Shown here: in pieces, positions 17,121 through 28,923 of the stretch
Numbering within the stretch: the stretch's first letter is position 1
Layout: each line of letters begins with the position of its first letter
Notes under the pieces: generated by a model
The model's input: the letters and a program-made list of their open reading frames with translations, nothing else
The model's database searches: none
Told to the model about the DNA's origin: nothing
Assembly: GCF_003651185.1 (NCBI RefSeq)
Contig: NZ_RCDC01000008.1
Location: 62,001 to 126,000 of the forward strand
Direction: 5' to 3'
Length of the DNA stretch: 64,000 bases
Source of the DNA: Stenotrophomonas rhizophila
GTDB taxonomy: Bacteria; Pseudomonadota; Gammaproteobacteria; Xanthomonadales; Xanthomonadaceae
Position numbers and translations under genes: made by a program

Positions 17121-18335
17121 TCAGCCCTTGCTGACGGTCGCCACGGCCTTGGCCACGTATGCCAGGTTGCCCTGGTTGAGTGCGGCCACGCAGATGCGGC
17201 CGGTACCGACGGCGTAGATCGCGAACTCGTCGCGCAGGCGGTCCACCTGGGCGCGGCTCAGGCCCGAGTAGGAGAACATGCCGGCCTGGTCGTTGATGAA
17301 GGCGTATTCCGGTGCGCCGGCGGCAACCAGGTTCTCCACCAGGCCATGACGCAGGGCGTGGATGCGCTCACGCATCTCGGTCAGTTCCGCTTCCCACACC
17401 TGGCGCAGCTCAACGCTGTTGAGCACGCCGGCCACCAGCGCGGCGCCGTGGTTGGACGGGCTGGAGTAGATCGTGCGGATGATGCGCTTGACCTGCGACT
17501 GCACGGCCTTGGCCGCGTTCGCGTCCGGGGCGACCACCGACAGCGCGCCAATGCGCTCGCCATACAGCGAGAACGACTTGGAGTACGAGTTGGCGACCAC
17601 GAAGCTGTCGATGCCGGCCTCGGCGATGATGCGCACGGCGGCGCCATCTTCGCTGATGCCCTTGTCGAAGCCCTGGTAAGCCATGTCGATGAACGGGAAC
17701 AGCTGGCGGTCCTTCAGCAGCTCGGCCACCTGCTTCCACTGCGCGACGGTGAGGTCGGCACCGGTCGGGTTGTGGCAGCACGCGTGCAGCAGCACCACGG
17801 TGCCCGGCTGCAGCTTGCCCAGGTCGGCCAGCATGCCGTCGAAGTCCACGCCATGGGTGGCGGCATCGAAGTAGGTGTAATCGACCACGTCGAAGCCGGC
17901 CGCGCCGAACACCGCGCGATGGTTTTCCCAGCTCGGGTTGCTGATGGCGATGGTGGCGTGCGGCAGCAGCTTGTGCAGCAGGTCCGCGCCGACGCGCAGC
18001 GCACCGCTGCCGCCGATGGTCTGCGAGGTGGCCACGCGGCCAGCAGCCAGCAGCGGCGAGTCCTTGCCGAAGACCAGCTCGCGGGTGGCCTGGGTGTAGG
18101 CCGGCAGACCGTCGATCGGCAGGTAGCCGCGCGGTTTGGCGTCATTGGCCAGCTGCTGTTCGATCGTGTTCACGGCGCGGAGCAGCGGAATGCGGCCGCT
18201 CTCGTCGTAATAGATGCCCACGCCCAGGTTGACCTTGATCGGGCGGCTGTCGGCGTTGTAAGCCTCGGTCAGGCCCAGGATCGGGTCGCCTGGGACCAGT
18301 TCCACATTTGCAAAGAAGGACACGGCGGTACTCAT
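17121..18335 (-). CDS. tyrB: aromatic amino acid aminotransferase (aspartate/tyrosine class I)
   Basis: This PLP enzyme transfers the amino group between aromatic amino acids or aspartate and 2-oxoglutarate. The protein has 404 residues from the ATG at 18335. The N-terminus VELVPGDPILGLTEAYNAD and the pocket HACCHNPTGADLT (from 184) fit the AspC/TyrB subgroup. The PLP lysine is K253 in NSYSKSFSLYGERIG, followed by the phosphate-binding arginine. The frame continues to 18482 but lacks family similarity. Substrate preference between aspartate and aromatics cannot be settled by reading. The window also encodes phenylalanine hydroxylase. Confidence 0.88.
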   Translation of the reverse strand: MSTAVSFFANVELVPGDPILGLTEAYNADSRPIKVNLGVGIYYDESGRIPLLRAVNTIEQQLANDAKPRGYLPIDGLPAYTQATRELVFGKDSPLLAAGRVATSQTIGGSGALRVGADLLHKLLPHATIAISNPSWENHRAVFGAAGFDVVDYTYFDAATHGVDFDGMLADLGKLQPGTVVLLHACCHNPTGADLTVAQWKQVAELLKDRQLFPFIDMAYQGFDKGISEDGAAVRIIAEAGIDSFVVANSYSKSFSLYGERIGALSVVAPDANAAKAVQSQVKRIIRTIYSSPSNHGAALVAGVLNSVELRQVWEAELTEMRERIHALRHGLVENLVAAGAPEYAFINDQAGMFSYSGLSRAQVDRLRDEFAIYAVGTGRICVAALNQGNLAYVAKAVATVSKG

Positions 18336-18499
18336 TCGGATGACGGAAGGGGGAGGGTGGCGCGAAGAGGAGATGGCGGCAGAATCAGCCAAAACCGACC
18401 CATCGTAACAAAGCCCTGCCGAGGGCGCCGAGGCCGTCGTCACGTCACCTTCCGTACCATGGCGTGCGGCACGCCCATTCACCGAGGATCCCGCCCCGC

Positions 18500-20626
18500 A
18501 TGCTCCGTCTTACCCCGCTGGCCCGCCACTGTGCGCTGGCCTCGGCCGTGTTGCTGCCGTCGCTGGCGCAGGCCCAGAACACCCCCACCCCGCCCGCCCC
18601 GATCGAGCGCCTGCCGACCGTCCAGGTCCAGGCCGCGCGCGTGGCCCAGGTGGCCGATATCGATCTGCCGGCCTCGCTGACCACGGTCTGGGTGGACGAA
18701 GACCGTACCGGGCCGCTGGCCCAGCTCTCCGAGGCACTCAACGGCATTCCCGGGGTGGTCGCCCGTGATCGCCAGAATTACGCGCAGGACACCCAGCTGT
18801 CGATCCGCGGCTTCGGCGCGCGCTCGACCTTCGGCGTGCGCGGCGTGCGGGTGCTGGTGGACGGTGTGCCGGCCACCATGCCCGATGGCCAGGGCCAGCT
18901 CTCCCACGCCAGCCTGCTCTCGGCGCAGCGCTTGGAGGTGCTGCGTGGGCCGTTCTCGGCGTTGTACGGCAACTCCTCCGGGGGCGTGGTGCAGGTGTGG
19001 AGTGCGGACGGCGCCGAGGGCGACCCGTGGCGCCTGCGGCTGGACACCGGCAGCGACAACACCCTCAGCGCCGGCGCCCAGCTGCGTGGCGTGGAGGGAC
19101 CGATCCGGTACAACGTGGCCGCCAACCACTTCCGCACGGACGGCTGGCGTGACCACAGCCAGGCCCGGCGCGAATCGGTCAACGCCCGTCTCGGCACGGA
19201 TGTCGGCGGCGGCCAGCTGGATCTGGTCCTGAACTACTTCGATGCGCCCGACGCGCAGGATCCGCTCGGCCTGACCCGCGCCCAGGTGCGCGAGAACCCA
19301 CGCCAGGCCACTGCGGTGGCCACCCAGTACAACACCCGCAAATCCGTGCGCCAGGCCCAGGCCGGGCTGGTGTTCACCCGAACGGAGGGCGCGCAGACGT
19401 GGCGCGCGATGGGCTATGCCGGCCAGCGCAGCGTGGAGCAGTACCTGGCGATCCCGCCGGGGCCGCAGGCCAACCCGCTGCATGCCGGCGGGGTGATCGA
19501 TCTGGACGGTGCCTATGGCGGTCTCGACGCGCGCTGGGCGTGGCACGGTGACTGGGCCGGTCGCCCGCTGGATGTGGTGATCGGCGCCAATGCCGACCGC
19601 CAGCAGCAGGATCGCCGCGGTTACGAGAATTTCGTGGGTGATCAGGTAGGTATCAAGGGCCGCCTGCGCCGCGACCAGAGCGACCGGGTCGAAAACGTGG
19701 ACCAGTTCGCCCAGGCGTGGTGGCAGTGGGCGCCGCGTTGGTCGTTGCTGCTGGGGGTGCGCCACAGTACGGTCCGTTTTCGCTCCAACGACCACTACAT
19801 CACCGCGGGTAATCCCGACGACAGCGGATCGCGTCGCTACGAGGCGACCACCCCGGTGGCCGGCGTGGTGTTCCGCGCCACCGATGCCTGGCGGCTGTAT
19901 GCCTCGGCCGGGCGTGGCTTCGAGACCCCGACCTTCAACGAGCTGGGCTATCGCGCCGATGGCCAGGCCGGGCTGGCGCTGGATCTCTCGGCGGCCCGCA
20001 GCCGCAACCTGGAAGTCGGCAGCAAGTGGCATGGACAGAATGGCGCGCAGGTCGAGGCCGCGCTGTTCCGCGCCGATACCGATGACGAGTTGGCCGTGGC
20101 GAGCAACAGCGGCGGCCGCAGCACCTACCGCAACATCGGCCGCACGCGCCGCCAGGGCGCGGAGGCCAGCTATGTGCAGCCGCTGGGGGCGCAGGCGGAT
20201 CTTTCGCTGGCCTACACCTGGCTCGAAGCCACCGTGCGTGATCCGTATGCGCTGTGCGCGGCCGCTGGCTGCAACACGGTGACCGCCGCCTCACGCCTGC
20301 CCGGCGTACCCAGGCAGCAGTGGAACGCGCGGGTGCAGTACCGCCCGGGCCCGTGGCAGTGGGCCGCCGAGGTGGTGGCCTCCAGCGACACCGTGGTCAA
20401 CGATCTGGCCACCGAGCGCGCGCCTGGCTACGCGCTGCTGAATCTGGAACTATCGCGGCGCTGGACCACCGCGCAGGGCACGCTGCGTGCTTTCGCCCGG
20501 GTCGACAACGCCCTGGACCAGCGCTACATCGGCTCGGTGATCGTCAACGACGGCAACCAGCGCTTCTTTGAGCCGGGGCCGGACCGCCGCTACAACGTGG
20601 GCCTGCAGTGGCAGTGGGCGCCCTGA
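18500..20626 (+). CDS. TonB-dependent outer-membrane receptor
   Basis: This is a 708-residue receptor with signal peptide (cleavage near AQA-QN, residue 26). The plug domain has LPTVQVQAARV (TonB box region), LSIRGFGARSTFG, RVLVDGVP and RLEVLRGPFSALYGNSSGG, followed by a 22-strand-type beta-barrel. The terminal strand ends in RRYNVGLQWQWAP, without the usual C-terminal Phe. The ligand is not evident. The plug is closer to siderophore or cofactor receptors than to the larger carbohydrate-type receptors further along. It is divergent from the aminotransferase and stands alone. The start at 18500 is chosen because it begins the signal peptide. Confidence 0.9.
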   Translation: MLRLTPLARHCALASAVLLPSLAQAQNTPTPPAPIERLPTVQVQAARVAQVADIDLPASLTTVWVDEDRTGPLAQLSEALNGIPGVVARDRQNYAQDTQLSIRGFGARSTFGVRGVRVLVDGVPATMPDGQGQLSHASLLSAQRLEVLRGPFSALYGNSSGGVVQVWSADGAEGDPWRLRLDTGSDNTLSAGAQLRGVEGPIRYNVAANHFRTDGWRDHSQARRESVNARLGTDVGGGQLDLVLNYFDAPDAQDPLGLTRAQVRENPRQATAVATQYNTRKSVRQAQAGLVFTRTEGAQTWRAMGYAGQRSVEQYLAIPPGPQANPLHAGGVIDLDGAYGGLDARWAWHGDWAGRPLDVVIGANADRQQQDRRGYENFVGDQVGIKGRLRRDQSDRVENVDQFAQAWWQWAPRWSLLLGVRHSTVRFRSNDHYITAGNPDDSGSRRYEATTPVAGVVFRATDAWRLYASAGRGFETPTFNELGYRADGQAGLALDLSAARSRNLEVGSKWHGQNGAQVEAALFRADTDDELAVASNSGGRSTYRNIGRTRRQGAEASYVQPLGAQADLSLAYTWLEATVRDPYALCAAAGCNTVTAASRLPGVPRQQWNARVQYRPGPWQWAAEVVASSDTVVNDLATERAPGYALLNLELSRRWTTAQGTLRAFARVDNALDQRYIGSVIVNDGNQRFFEPGPDRRYNVGLQWQWAP

Positions 20627-20642
20627 TCCACTGGACCTGGAC

Positions 20643-21566
<924 letters not shown>

Positions 21567-21619
21567 TCACGTGCTGCGCGGTACAGCTGCCCTCCCTGTA
21601 GTGTTGGAGTGGCGCCACC

Positions 21620-22561
21620 ATGGCCCGACCGATCTGGACCGGCACGCTGTCATTCGGGCTGCTCAATGTCCCGGTGTCGCTGATGTCCGGCGAACGCAAT
21701 GTCGATCTGCACTTCCGGATGCTCGATTCGCGCGACCGCAAGCCGATCCGCTTCGAACGGGTCAACGCCGATACCGGTGAGGAAGTGCCGTGGAAAGAGA
21801 TCGTCAAAGCCTACGAGTACGACAAGGGCAGCTACGTCGTACTGGAGGAAGACGACATCCGCTCGGCCGCACCGCAAAGCCATGAGGCGGTGGAGGTGGA
21901 AACGTTTGTCGATGCCGGCACCATCGATCCGCGCTATTTCGAGAAGCCCTACCTGTTGGTGCCCGCCAAGAAAGCCGAAAAAGGCTACGTGCTGCTGCGC
22001 GAAACGCTGCGCAGCACCGGCAAGGTCGGCATCGCGCGGGTCGTGGTGCGCACCCGCGAGTACCTGTGCGCGGTGATGCCGCACGGCGATGCGCTGGTGC
22101 TGATGATCCTGCGCTATCCGCAGGAACTGGTGGACCCGGAAGACTACAAGCTGCCCAGCGGCAGCCTGTCCGAGTACCGCATCAACAGCAAGGAAACGGC
22201 CATGGCCGAGCAGCTGATCGCCTCGATGTCCGGCGAGTGGAAGCCGGACGAGTACCACGATGAATTCCGCGAGCGCCTGCACACGTTGCTGAAGAAGCGG
22301 ATCAAGGCCAAGGGCGGCACCACCAAGGTGGAGGAAGAGCCGGTCCCGCGCGAGGACGATGCGACCAACGTGGTCGACTTCATGTCGCTGCTGCAGAAGA
22401 GCCTGGATGCCAAGCAGCGCACGCCGGCCGCCAGAAAGACAGCGGCGAAGAAGGCCACGGCCAAGGTCGCCAAACCCACGGCGGCCAAAAAGGCGACCAA
22501 GACGGCAGGCAAAGCGACCAAGAAAACCACCAAGCGTGCACCTGCGCGCAAGGCCGGGTAA
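21620..22561 (+). CDS. ku: non-homologous end-joining protein Ku
   Basis: Bacterial Ku is a homodimeric ring that binds DNA ends and recruits LigD. The 313-residue protein opens with the family signature WTGTLSFGLLNVPVSL, contains the beta-barrel ring residues (for example EKGYVLLRETL, ILRYPQELVD), and ends in a lysine/alanine-rich tail (about 250-313). Such tails bind DNA and tune ligation. ligD starts 6 bases after the stop codon, so both are one transcriptional unit. End joining matters mainly in stationary or desiccated cells. Confidence 0.97.
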   Translation: MARPIWTGTLSFGLLNVPVSLMSGERNVDLHFRMLDSRDRKPIRFERVNADTGEEVPWKEIVKAYEYDKGSYVVLEEDDIRSAAPQSHEAVEVETFVDAGTIDPRYFEKPYLLVPAKKAEKGYVLLRETLRSTGKVGIARVVVRTREYLCAVMPHGDALVLMILRYPQELVDPEDYKLPSGSLSEYRINSKETAMAEQLIASMSGEWKPDEYHDEFRERLHTLLKKRIKAKGGTTKVEEEPVPREDDATNVVDFMSLLQKSLDAKQRTPAARKTAAKKATAKVAKPTAAKKATKTAGKATKKTTKRAPARKAG

Positions 22562-22567
22562 GCCGCC

Positions 22568-25129
22568 GTGTCCCTGCAGGAATACCGCCGTAAACGCCGT
22601 TTCGACGGCACCCCCGAGCCGGACGCCGAGCGCCGCGGTGCGCCGGCGCGGCGGCCGATCTTCGTGGTGCAGCTGCACCATGCCAGCTCGCGCCATTACG
22701 ACGTCCGGCTCGAAGCTGACGGCGTGCTCAAGAGCTGGGCGGTACCGAAGGGCCCCTCGCTGCGTGTCGGCGAAAAACGGCTCGCCGTGGAGGTGGAAGA
22801 CCATCCCCTGTCCTATGCGACGTTCGCCGGCGATATCCCCAGCGGGCACTACGGCGCTGGCCATGTGGATGTCTATGACCACGGCACCTGGGCCTGCGAT
22901 GGCGACCCGCTGGAGGCGATCGCGGCCGGCAAGGTGGACTTCGTGCTGCACGGCGAGCGCCTCAAGGGCGGCTGGAAACTGGTGCGCACCGCGATGAAGG
23001 GCAAGCAGCATCAGTGGCTGCTGATCAAACGCGATGATGATGAGGCGAGGGATATGGAGGCCGATGATCTGTTGGAGGCGCCACCGGAGGCCGCCAAGCG
23101 CGCAGGCACCAGGAAGGCCGCCGCGGCCAACACGAAGAAGGCGGCCTCGGCAAAGAAGACCGCCCCCGCCAAGGCCGTGACGTCCCGCGCCGCACGCAAG
23201 GCCGATGCGCGCTGGTCCAAACGCGCGCTGGCGCTTGAAGGCGCACGCGAGAGGCCCTACCCGCACGATTTCAAGCCGCAGCTGACCGACCATCGCGCCA
23301 CCGCGCCGGACGGCGAGCAGTGGCTGCACGAGATCAAATGGGATGGCTATCGCCTGCTCGCCGACGTGCGCGAAGGCGTGGTTGCGCTGCGCTCGCGCGG
23401 CGGGCTGAACTGGACCGACGAGTTCCCCGAGGTGGTGCAGGCGATCGAACGGCTGCCGGTGCGTGATCTGCGCCTGGACGGTGAACTGGTGGTGCTGGAT
23501 GCGCAGGGCCGCAGTGACTTCACCGCGTTGCAGAAGGTCATCGACGGCACCGCGAAACAGCCACTGCGCTATGTGGTGTTCGACATGCCGGGCATCGCCG
23601 GTGTGGATGTCAGCCGGGTGCCGCTGCTGGAGCGCAAGGCGCTGCTCAAGGATCTGCTGGGCAGCAAGCCGGACACCCTGGCCTACAGCGACCATGTGCG
23701 CGACCACGGCCCGGCGGTGTTCGCCGCCAGTGGCGAGGCCGGGTTCGAAGGCATCATCAGCAAGCGGATCGATGCGCCCTACGTCAACGCACGCTCACGC
23801 GACTGGATCAAGATCAAGCACGAGAACACCGATGAGTTCCTCATCGTCGGCTATACCGAGCCCAAGGGATCGCGCAGCGGCTTCGGCTCGCTGCTGATGG
23901 CCACACCGGACAAGGGCGGATTGCGTTATGTCGGCCGCGTCGGCACGGGCTTCGATGATGCCGCGCTGCGCACGCTGACCAAGCAACTGACGCCGCTGAC
24001 CGTGAAGGACGCGGTGGTGGAGCTTCCCGCGCATGTGCCGTTCACCGCGCGCAGCGTGCACTGGGTGAGGCCGGTGCTGGTGGCAGAGGTCGCTTTCCGC
24101 GGCTGGGCCAAGGAAGGGTTGCTGCGCCAGGCCAGCTTCAAGCGGCTGCGCGAAGACAAACAGCCGAAGGATCTGGCCGCGGCAGCCAACGTCACTACCG
24201 CCGCTGCGTCCGCCTCCGCCCCGGCGGCGAAAACCAGCGGCCGGAAGAAGGCCGCGGCTGCGCAGGAAGAGAGCACCGTGGCGATCAGCCATCCCGAACG
24301 CGTGGTGTTCGCCAAGGCGAAGATCACCAAGGGCGAAGTGGCCGACTACTACCGGCGCATGGCGCGCTGGATCCTGCCCGAGGTGGCGCACCGTCCGCTG
24401 TCGGTGCTGCGCTGCCCGGACGGGGTGGACAAGCCCTGCTTCTTCCAGAAGCACCATGGCACCGGGCTGGGCGGTGCGGTCAAGGCGATCCCGCTGGAGC
24501 AGAAGAGCGGGCGCGAGGACTACCTTTACATCGAGGATGTGGAGGGGCTGCTGCAGTTGGTGCAGATGAACACCCTGGAGCTGCATCCCTGGGGAGCCAC
24601 CGTCGAGGATCCCGAACACCCGGACCGGCTGGTGTTCGATCTGGATCCCGGCGAAGGCGTGAACTGGACCCAGATCAAGGCCGCCGCACGCGATGTGCGC
24701 GCGCGCCTGCAGGAAGCCGGACTGGAGAGCTTCGTCCGGCTCTCCGGCGGCAAGGGCGTGCACGTGGTGGTGCCGCTGCAGCCCAAGGCCGACTGGGCGC
24801 ACGCCAAGGACTTCTGCGAGGCCTTCGCGCAGGCCATGGCCACGCAGGCACCGGAGCGCTATGTGGCGACGATGAGCAAGGCCAAGCGCGACGGGGTGAT
24901 CTTCATCGATTGGCTGCGCAATGCGCGCGGCGCCACCAGTGTGAGCTCGTGGTCGCTGCGGGCGCGGCCGGGTGCGGGCGTGGCGGTGCCGTTGCGTTGG
25001 GAAGACCTGGGGCGGATCCCGGCGCCGGATGCTTTCCCGATGGCGAAGGCGCTGCAGCGCGCGGAGCGGTTGCAGCAGGACCCGTGGGCGGGCATCGAGC
25101 AGGTGAAGCAGGTGCTGCCCGGCAGCTGA
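22568..25129 (+). CDS. ligD: multifunctional NHEJ DNA ligase D
   Basis: LigD repairs double-strand breaks with Ku. The 853-residue protein starts with GTG and has the Pseudomonas-type order phosphoesterase, ligase, polymerase. The phosphoesterase domain (about 30-155) has the LHHASSRHYDVRLE metal site. An Ala/Lys linker at 175-215 precedes the ATP-dependent ligase domain (about 230-530) with catalytic K257 in HEIKWDGYR. A second Ala/Lys linker (about 540-560) leads to the primase/polymerase domain (about 570-853) with the metal-binding VFDLDPGEG and the LSGGKGVHV nucleotide motif. Its stop codon abuts, with no gap, the stop of the convergent membrane-protein gene. Confidence 0.97.
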   Translation: MSLQEYRRKRRFDGTPEPDAERRGAPARRPIFVVQLHHASSRHYDVRLEADGVLKSWAVPKGPSLRVGEKRLAVEVEDHPLSYATFAGDIPSGHYGAGHVDVYDHGTWACDGDPLEAIAAGKVDFVLHGERLKGGWKLVRTAMKGKQHQWLLIKRDDDEARDMEADDLLEAPPEAAKRAGTRKAAAANTKKAASAKKTAPAKAVTSRAARKADARWSKRALALEGARERPYPHDFKPQLTDHRATAPDGEQWLHEIKWDGYRLLADVREGVVALRSRGGLNWTDEFPEVVQAIERLPVRDLRLDGELVVLDAQGRSDFTALQKVIDGTAKQPLRYVVFDMPGIAGVDVSRVPLLERKALLKDLLGSKPDTLAYSDHVRDHGPAVFAASGEAGFEGIISKRIDAPYVNARSRDWIKIKHENTDEFLIVGYTEPKGSRSGFGSLLMATPDKGGLRYVGRVGTGFDDAALRTLTKQLTPLTVKDAVVELPAHVPFTARSVHWVRPVLVAEVAFRGWAKEGLLRQASFKRLREDKQPKDLAAAANVTTAAASASAPAAKTSGRKKAAAAQEESTVAISHPERVVFAKAKITKGEVADYYRRMARWILPEVAHRPLSVLRCPDGVDKPCFFQKHHGTGLGGAVKAIPLEQKSGREDYLYIEDVEGLLQLVQMNTLELHPWGATVEDPEHPDRLVFDLDPGEGVNWTQIKAAARDVRARLQEAGLESFVRLSGGKGVHVVVPLQPKADWAHAKDFCEAFAQAMATQAPERYVATMSKAKRDGVIFIDWLRNARGATSVSSWSLRARPGAGVAVPLRWEDLGRIPAPDAFPMAKALQRAERLQQDPWAGIEQVKQVLPGS

Positions 25130-25525
25130 TCAGGCGCGCCCTGGCCGGAACCGTGTGCCCACCCACAGGCCCACGAATGCCTGCACCGGCAGCGAGACCA
25201 GCAGGATCACCACGAACCAGAACGGGAAATCGCTGCCGAAATCCCAGGCGGTGTAGATCGATGCGGCCGCGATCACCGCCCACACCACGCCGCCGTGGCT
25301 ACGGGGCCAGGTCGGCGCATAACGGCTGGCAAAGGCGATCGCGGCGATGCCGCTGAGGATCGTCCAGGCCAGGTCCCAGGCCAGCTGGGGCTCGCCGCCC
25401 GGCGGAATGCGCAGCAATGGCACCAGCCACGAACCGAGGCTGTTGACCAGCACCATCACCGCGAACGCGAACACGACGGCCAGCACGGACAGCAGTGGAT
25501 TCTTCAGGGCGGACCACACAGGCAT
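25130..25525 (-). CDS. hypothetical four-helix membrane protein
   Basis: This is a 131-residue protein with four predicted membrane segments (about 11-36, 48-66, 80-95 and 100-120) and short charged loops. It begins MPVWSALKNPLLSVLAVVFA. The family is not recognised. It is convergent with ligD, the two stop codons being directly adjacent (TGA then TCA). Codon use is host-like. Confidence 0.72.
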   Translation of the reverse strand: MPVWSALKNPLLSVLAVVFAFAVMVLVNSLGSWLVPLLRIPPGGEPQLAWDLAWTILSGIAAIAFASRYAPTWPRSHGGVVWAVIAAASIYTAWDFGSDFPFWFVVILLVSLPVQAFVGLWVGTRFRPGRA

Positions 25526-25581
25526 GGCAGGGGCGTCACGGCGGGAGAGCCGCCATTATGGACGGGTTGCCGCAGGGAATT

Positions 25582-25959
25582 TCAGACCCGGCCGGCGGCT
25601 TGGAGCTGGGCGAACTCCTCATCGCTGAACAAGCGCGAGCGGACCAGGAAGCGCACACCCTCGCCGTTTTCCAGCGAGAACATGCCGCCCCGGCCGGGCA
25701 CCACGTCGATGATCAGCTGGGTGTGCTTCCAGTATTCGAACTGCGCGGGGCTGATGTAGAACGGCGCCCCGCCGATCTCGCCCATGCGCACATCACGGTC
25801 GCCCACGATGAAATCGCCCTGGGCGAAACACATCGGCGAGGAGCCGTCGCAGCAGCCGCCGGACTGGTGGAACAGCAGATCGCCGTGGCGTGCCTGCAGG
25901 GTCTCGATCAGCTGCAGCGCCGGGAGGGTGGCCATCACCTGGAGCGGGAGGTCGGTCAT
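25582..25959 (-). CDS. DUF779 domain protein, associated with aldehyde dehydrogenase
   Basis: This 125-residue protein has the DUF779 pattern: FHQSGGCCDGSSPMCF (a cysteine cluster that may bind metal), GDRDVRMGEIGGAPFYIS, and the LIIDVVPGRGGMFSLE segment. DUF779 genes are commonly next to acetaldehyde/aldehyde dehydrogenase genes. Here it follows adhP and the ALDH gene on the same strand. Its biochemical role is not known. A SMAG repeat and a hairpin separate it from adhP, so it may be expressed at a lower level or from its own promoter. Confidence 0.85.
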   Translation of the reverse strand: MTDLPLQVMATLPALQLIETLQARHGDLLFHQSGGCCDGSSPMCFAQGDFIVGDRDVRMGEIGGAPFYISPAQFEYWKHTQLIIDVVPGRGGMFSLENGEGVRFLVRSRLFSDEEFAQLQAAGRV

Positions 25960-25975
25960 GCTCGTGGCTCTCCGA

Positions 25976-25997
25976 GCCGGCCAGCGGCCGGCACTAC
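25976..25997 (-). repeat. SMAG-type (GTAG-headed) REP palindrome
   Basis: Read on the minus strand, GTAG is followed by T and a perfect 7-bp stem GCCGGCC / GGCCGGC with a GCT loop, the classic SMAG form. It lies just upstream of the DUF779 start, in the gap after adhP. Confidence 0.8.
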
Positions 25998-26007
25998 CGT
26001 GAAACAG

Positions 26008-26031
26008 GCGCTGCCGATGGCTCGGCAGCGC
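26008..26031 (-). terminator. hairpin downstream of adhP
   Basis: A perfect 10-bp inverted repeat (GCGCTGCCGA / TCGGCAGCGC, 4-base loop) lies 10 bases after the adhP stop codon. There is no U-tract. It may terminate transcription or protect the 3' end of the adh transcript. Confidence 0.5.
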
Positions 26032-26040
26032 GCCGTGTGC

Positions 26041-27069
26041 TTACGCGCTCATGTCCAGCACCACGCGGCCTTCGATCTTGCCGGCCTGCATGCGCGCGAA
26101 GATGTCGTTGATGTTCTCCAGCGAATCGCTGGTCACCGTCGCGGCCACCTTGCCCTGCTCGGCGAATTCCAGCGATTCCTGCAGGTCCAGACGGGTGCCG
26201 ACGATCGAGCCACGCACGGTGATGCCGTTGAGCACCATGCCGAAGATATCCAGCGGGAAGTTGCCCGGCGGCAGGCCGTTCAACGAGACGGTGCCGCCGC
26301 GACGGACCATGCCCAGTGCCTGCTCGAAGGCCTTCGGCGAGACCGCGGTGACCAGCGCCCCGTGTGCCCCGCCGATCTCCTTCTTCAGGAACGCGGCCGG
26401 ATCGGTGTTGCGCGCGTTGACGGTGATCGTCGCTCCCAGCCGCTCGGCCAGGGCGAGCTTGCCGTCGTCGATATCCACCGCGGCCACGTTCAGGCCCATC
26501 GCCTTGGCGTACTGCACGGCCATGTGGCCGAGCCCGCCGATGCCGGAGATCACCACCCACTGGCCGGGCTTGGTATCGGTGACCTTCAGGCCCTTGTAGA
26601 CCGTGACGCCGGCGCACAGGATGGGCGCCACCTCGATGAAGCCCACGCCCTTGGGCAGCAGCCCGACATACGCAGCGTTTGCCAACGCGTACTCGGCGAA
26701 GCCACCGTTCACCGAGTAACCCGTGTTCTGCTGCGCTTCGCACAGCGTTTCCCAGCCGCCCAGGCAGTGCTCGCAGTAGCCGCACGCCGAATACAGCCAC
26801 GGGATGCCGACACGGTCGCCTTCGCGGATATGGCTGACCCCGGCGCCGACCGCGACCACGTGGCCGACGCCCTCGTGGCCGGGAATGAAGGGCGGGTTCG
26901 GCTTGACCGGCCAGTCCCCGTCCACCGCATGCAGGTCGGTGTGGCACACGCCACAGGCTTCGATCTTCACCAGGATATCGCCGGGCCCCGGACGCGGCAC
27001 CTCGACTTCCTCGATACGCAACGGCTTTCCGAACTCGCGGACAACAGCGGCCTTCATGGTCTTGTTCAT
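26041..27069 (-). CDS. adhP: zinc-dependent alcohol dehydrogenase AdhP
   Basis: AdhP oxidises short-chain alcohols such as ethanol to aldehydes with NAD. The 342-residue protein has the catalytic zinc ligands in [18 protein letters not shown] and [10 protein letters not shown], the structural zinc cysteines in [17 protein letters not shown], and a Rossmann fold with [19 protein letters not shown]. The ATG at 27069 has a GGAG Shine-Dalgarno and is preferred over the upstream in-frame start at 27102. It lies 86 bases after the aldehyde dehydrogenase gene, suggesting an alcohol-to-aldehyde-to-acid operon driven by the sigma-54 promoter. Confidence 0.95.
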   Translation of the reverse strand: MNKTMKAAVVREFGKPLRIEEVEVPRPGPGDILVKIEACGVCHTDLHAVDGDWPVKPNPPFIPGHEGVGHVVAVGAGVSHIREGDRVGIPWLYSACGYCEHCLGGWETLCEAQQNTGYSVNGGFAEYALANAAYVGLLPKGVGFIEVAPILCAGVTVYKGLKVTDTKPGQWVVISGIGGLGHMAVQYAKAMGLNVAAVDIDDGKLALAERLGATITVNARNTDPAAFLKKEIGGAHGALVTAVSPKAFEQALGMVRRGGTVSLNGLPPGNFPLDIFGMVLNGITVRGSIVGTRLDLQESLEFAEQGKVAATVTSDSLENINDIFARMQAGKIEGRVVLDMSA

Positions 27070-27155
27070 GCGTGGATCTCCGTGGATGGCCAATGACAGC
27101 ACTGTGGCGCCGGCCGCATGCCGGCGCCTTGATCGGGATCAAGCCCGGGGCAGGC

Positions 27156-28685
<1,530 letters not shown>

Positions 28686-28737
28686 GGTGCATCTCCGGAT
28701 GGCGGTGGACAGGCCCGATAAGGGTCTGTTCCATGGC

Positions 28738-28752
28738 GCAAGGACGATGCCA
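28738..28752 (-). promoter_or_regulatory. sigma-54 (-24/-12) promoter of the ALDH-adhP operon
   Basis: On the minus strand the sequence TGGCATCGTCCTTGC fits the sigma-54 consensus TGGCAY-N5-TTGC exactly. The predicted transcript would begin near 28727 and leave a leader of about 40 bases before the ALDH ATG. The divergent gene encodes a sigma-54 activator, which supports the call. Confidence 0.82.
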
Positions 28753-28893
28753 GGTTCCGTGTGGTGCAGTGCGGCAAGGCGTCACCCGGCGTACCGATTG
28801 GAGCGGGGCTCGGAAACTGATGCGGTGCACCACGGCCAGTCATTGCACGGTAACGCCGGGTGTGGTGTTTATCGGAACAGGCCCCGCTACAAC

Positions 28894-28910
28894 TGTCGCA
28901 GATTGCGACA
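28894..28910. promoter_or_regulatory. palindromic upstream activating site, probable target of the sigma-54 activator
   Basis: TGTCGCA-GAT-TGCGACA is a perfect 7-bp inverted repeat. It stands about 145 bases upstream of the sigma-54 promoter, a normal distance for an enhancer, and 13 bases before the activator's own GTG start, where binding could also repress that gene. Confidence 0.7.
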
Positions 28911-28923
28911 CTGGAGAATCCAG

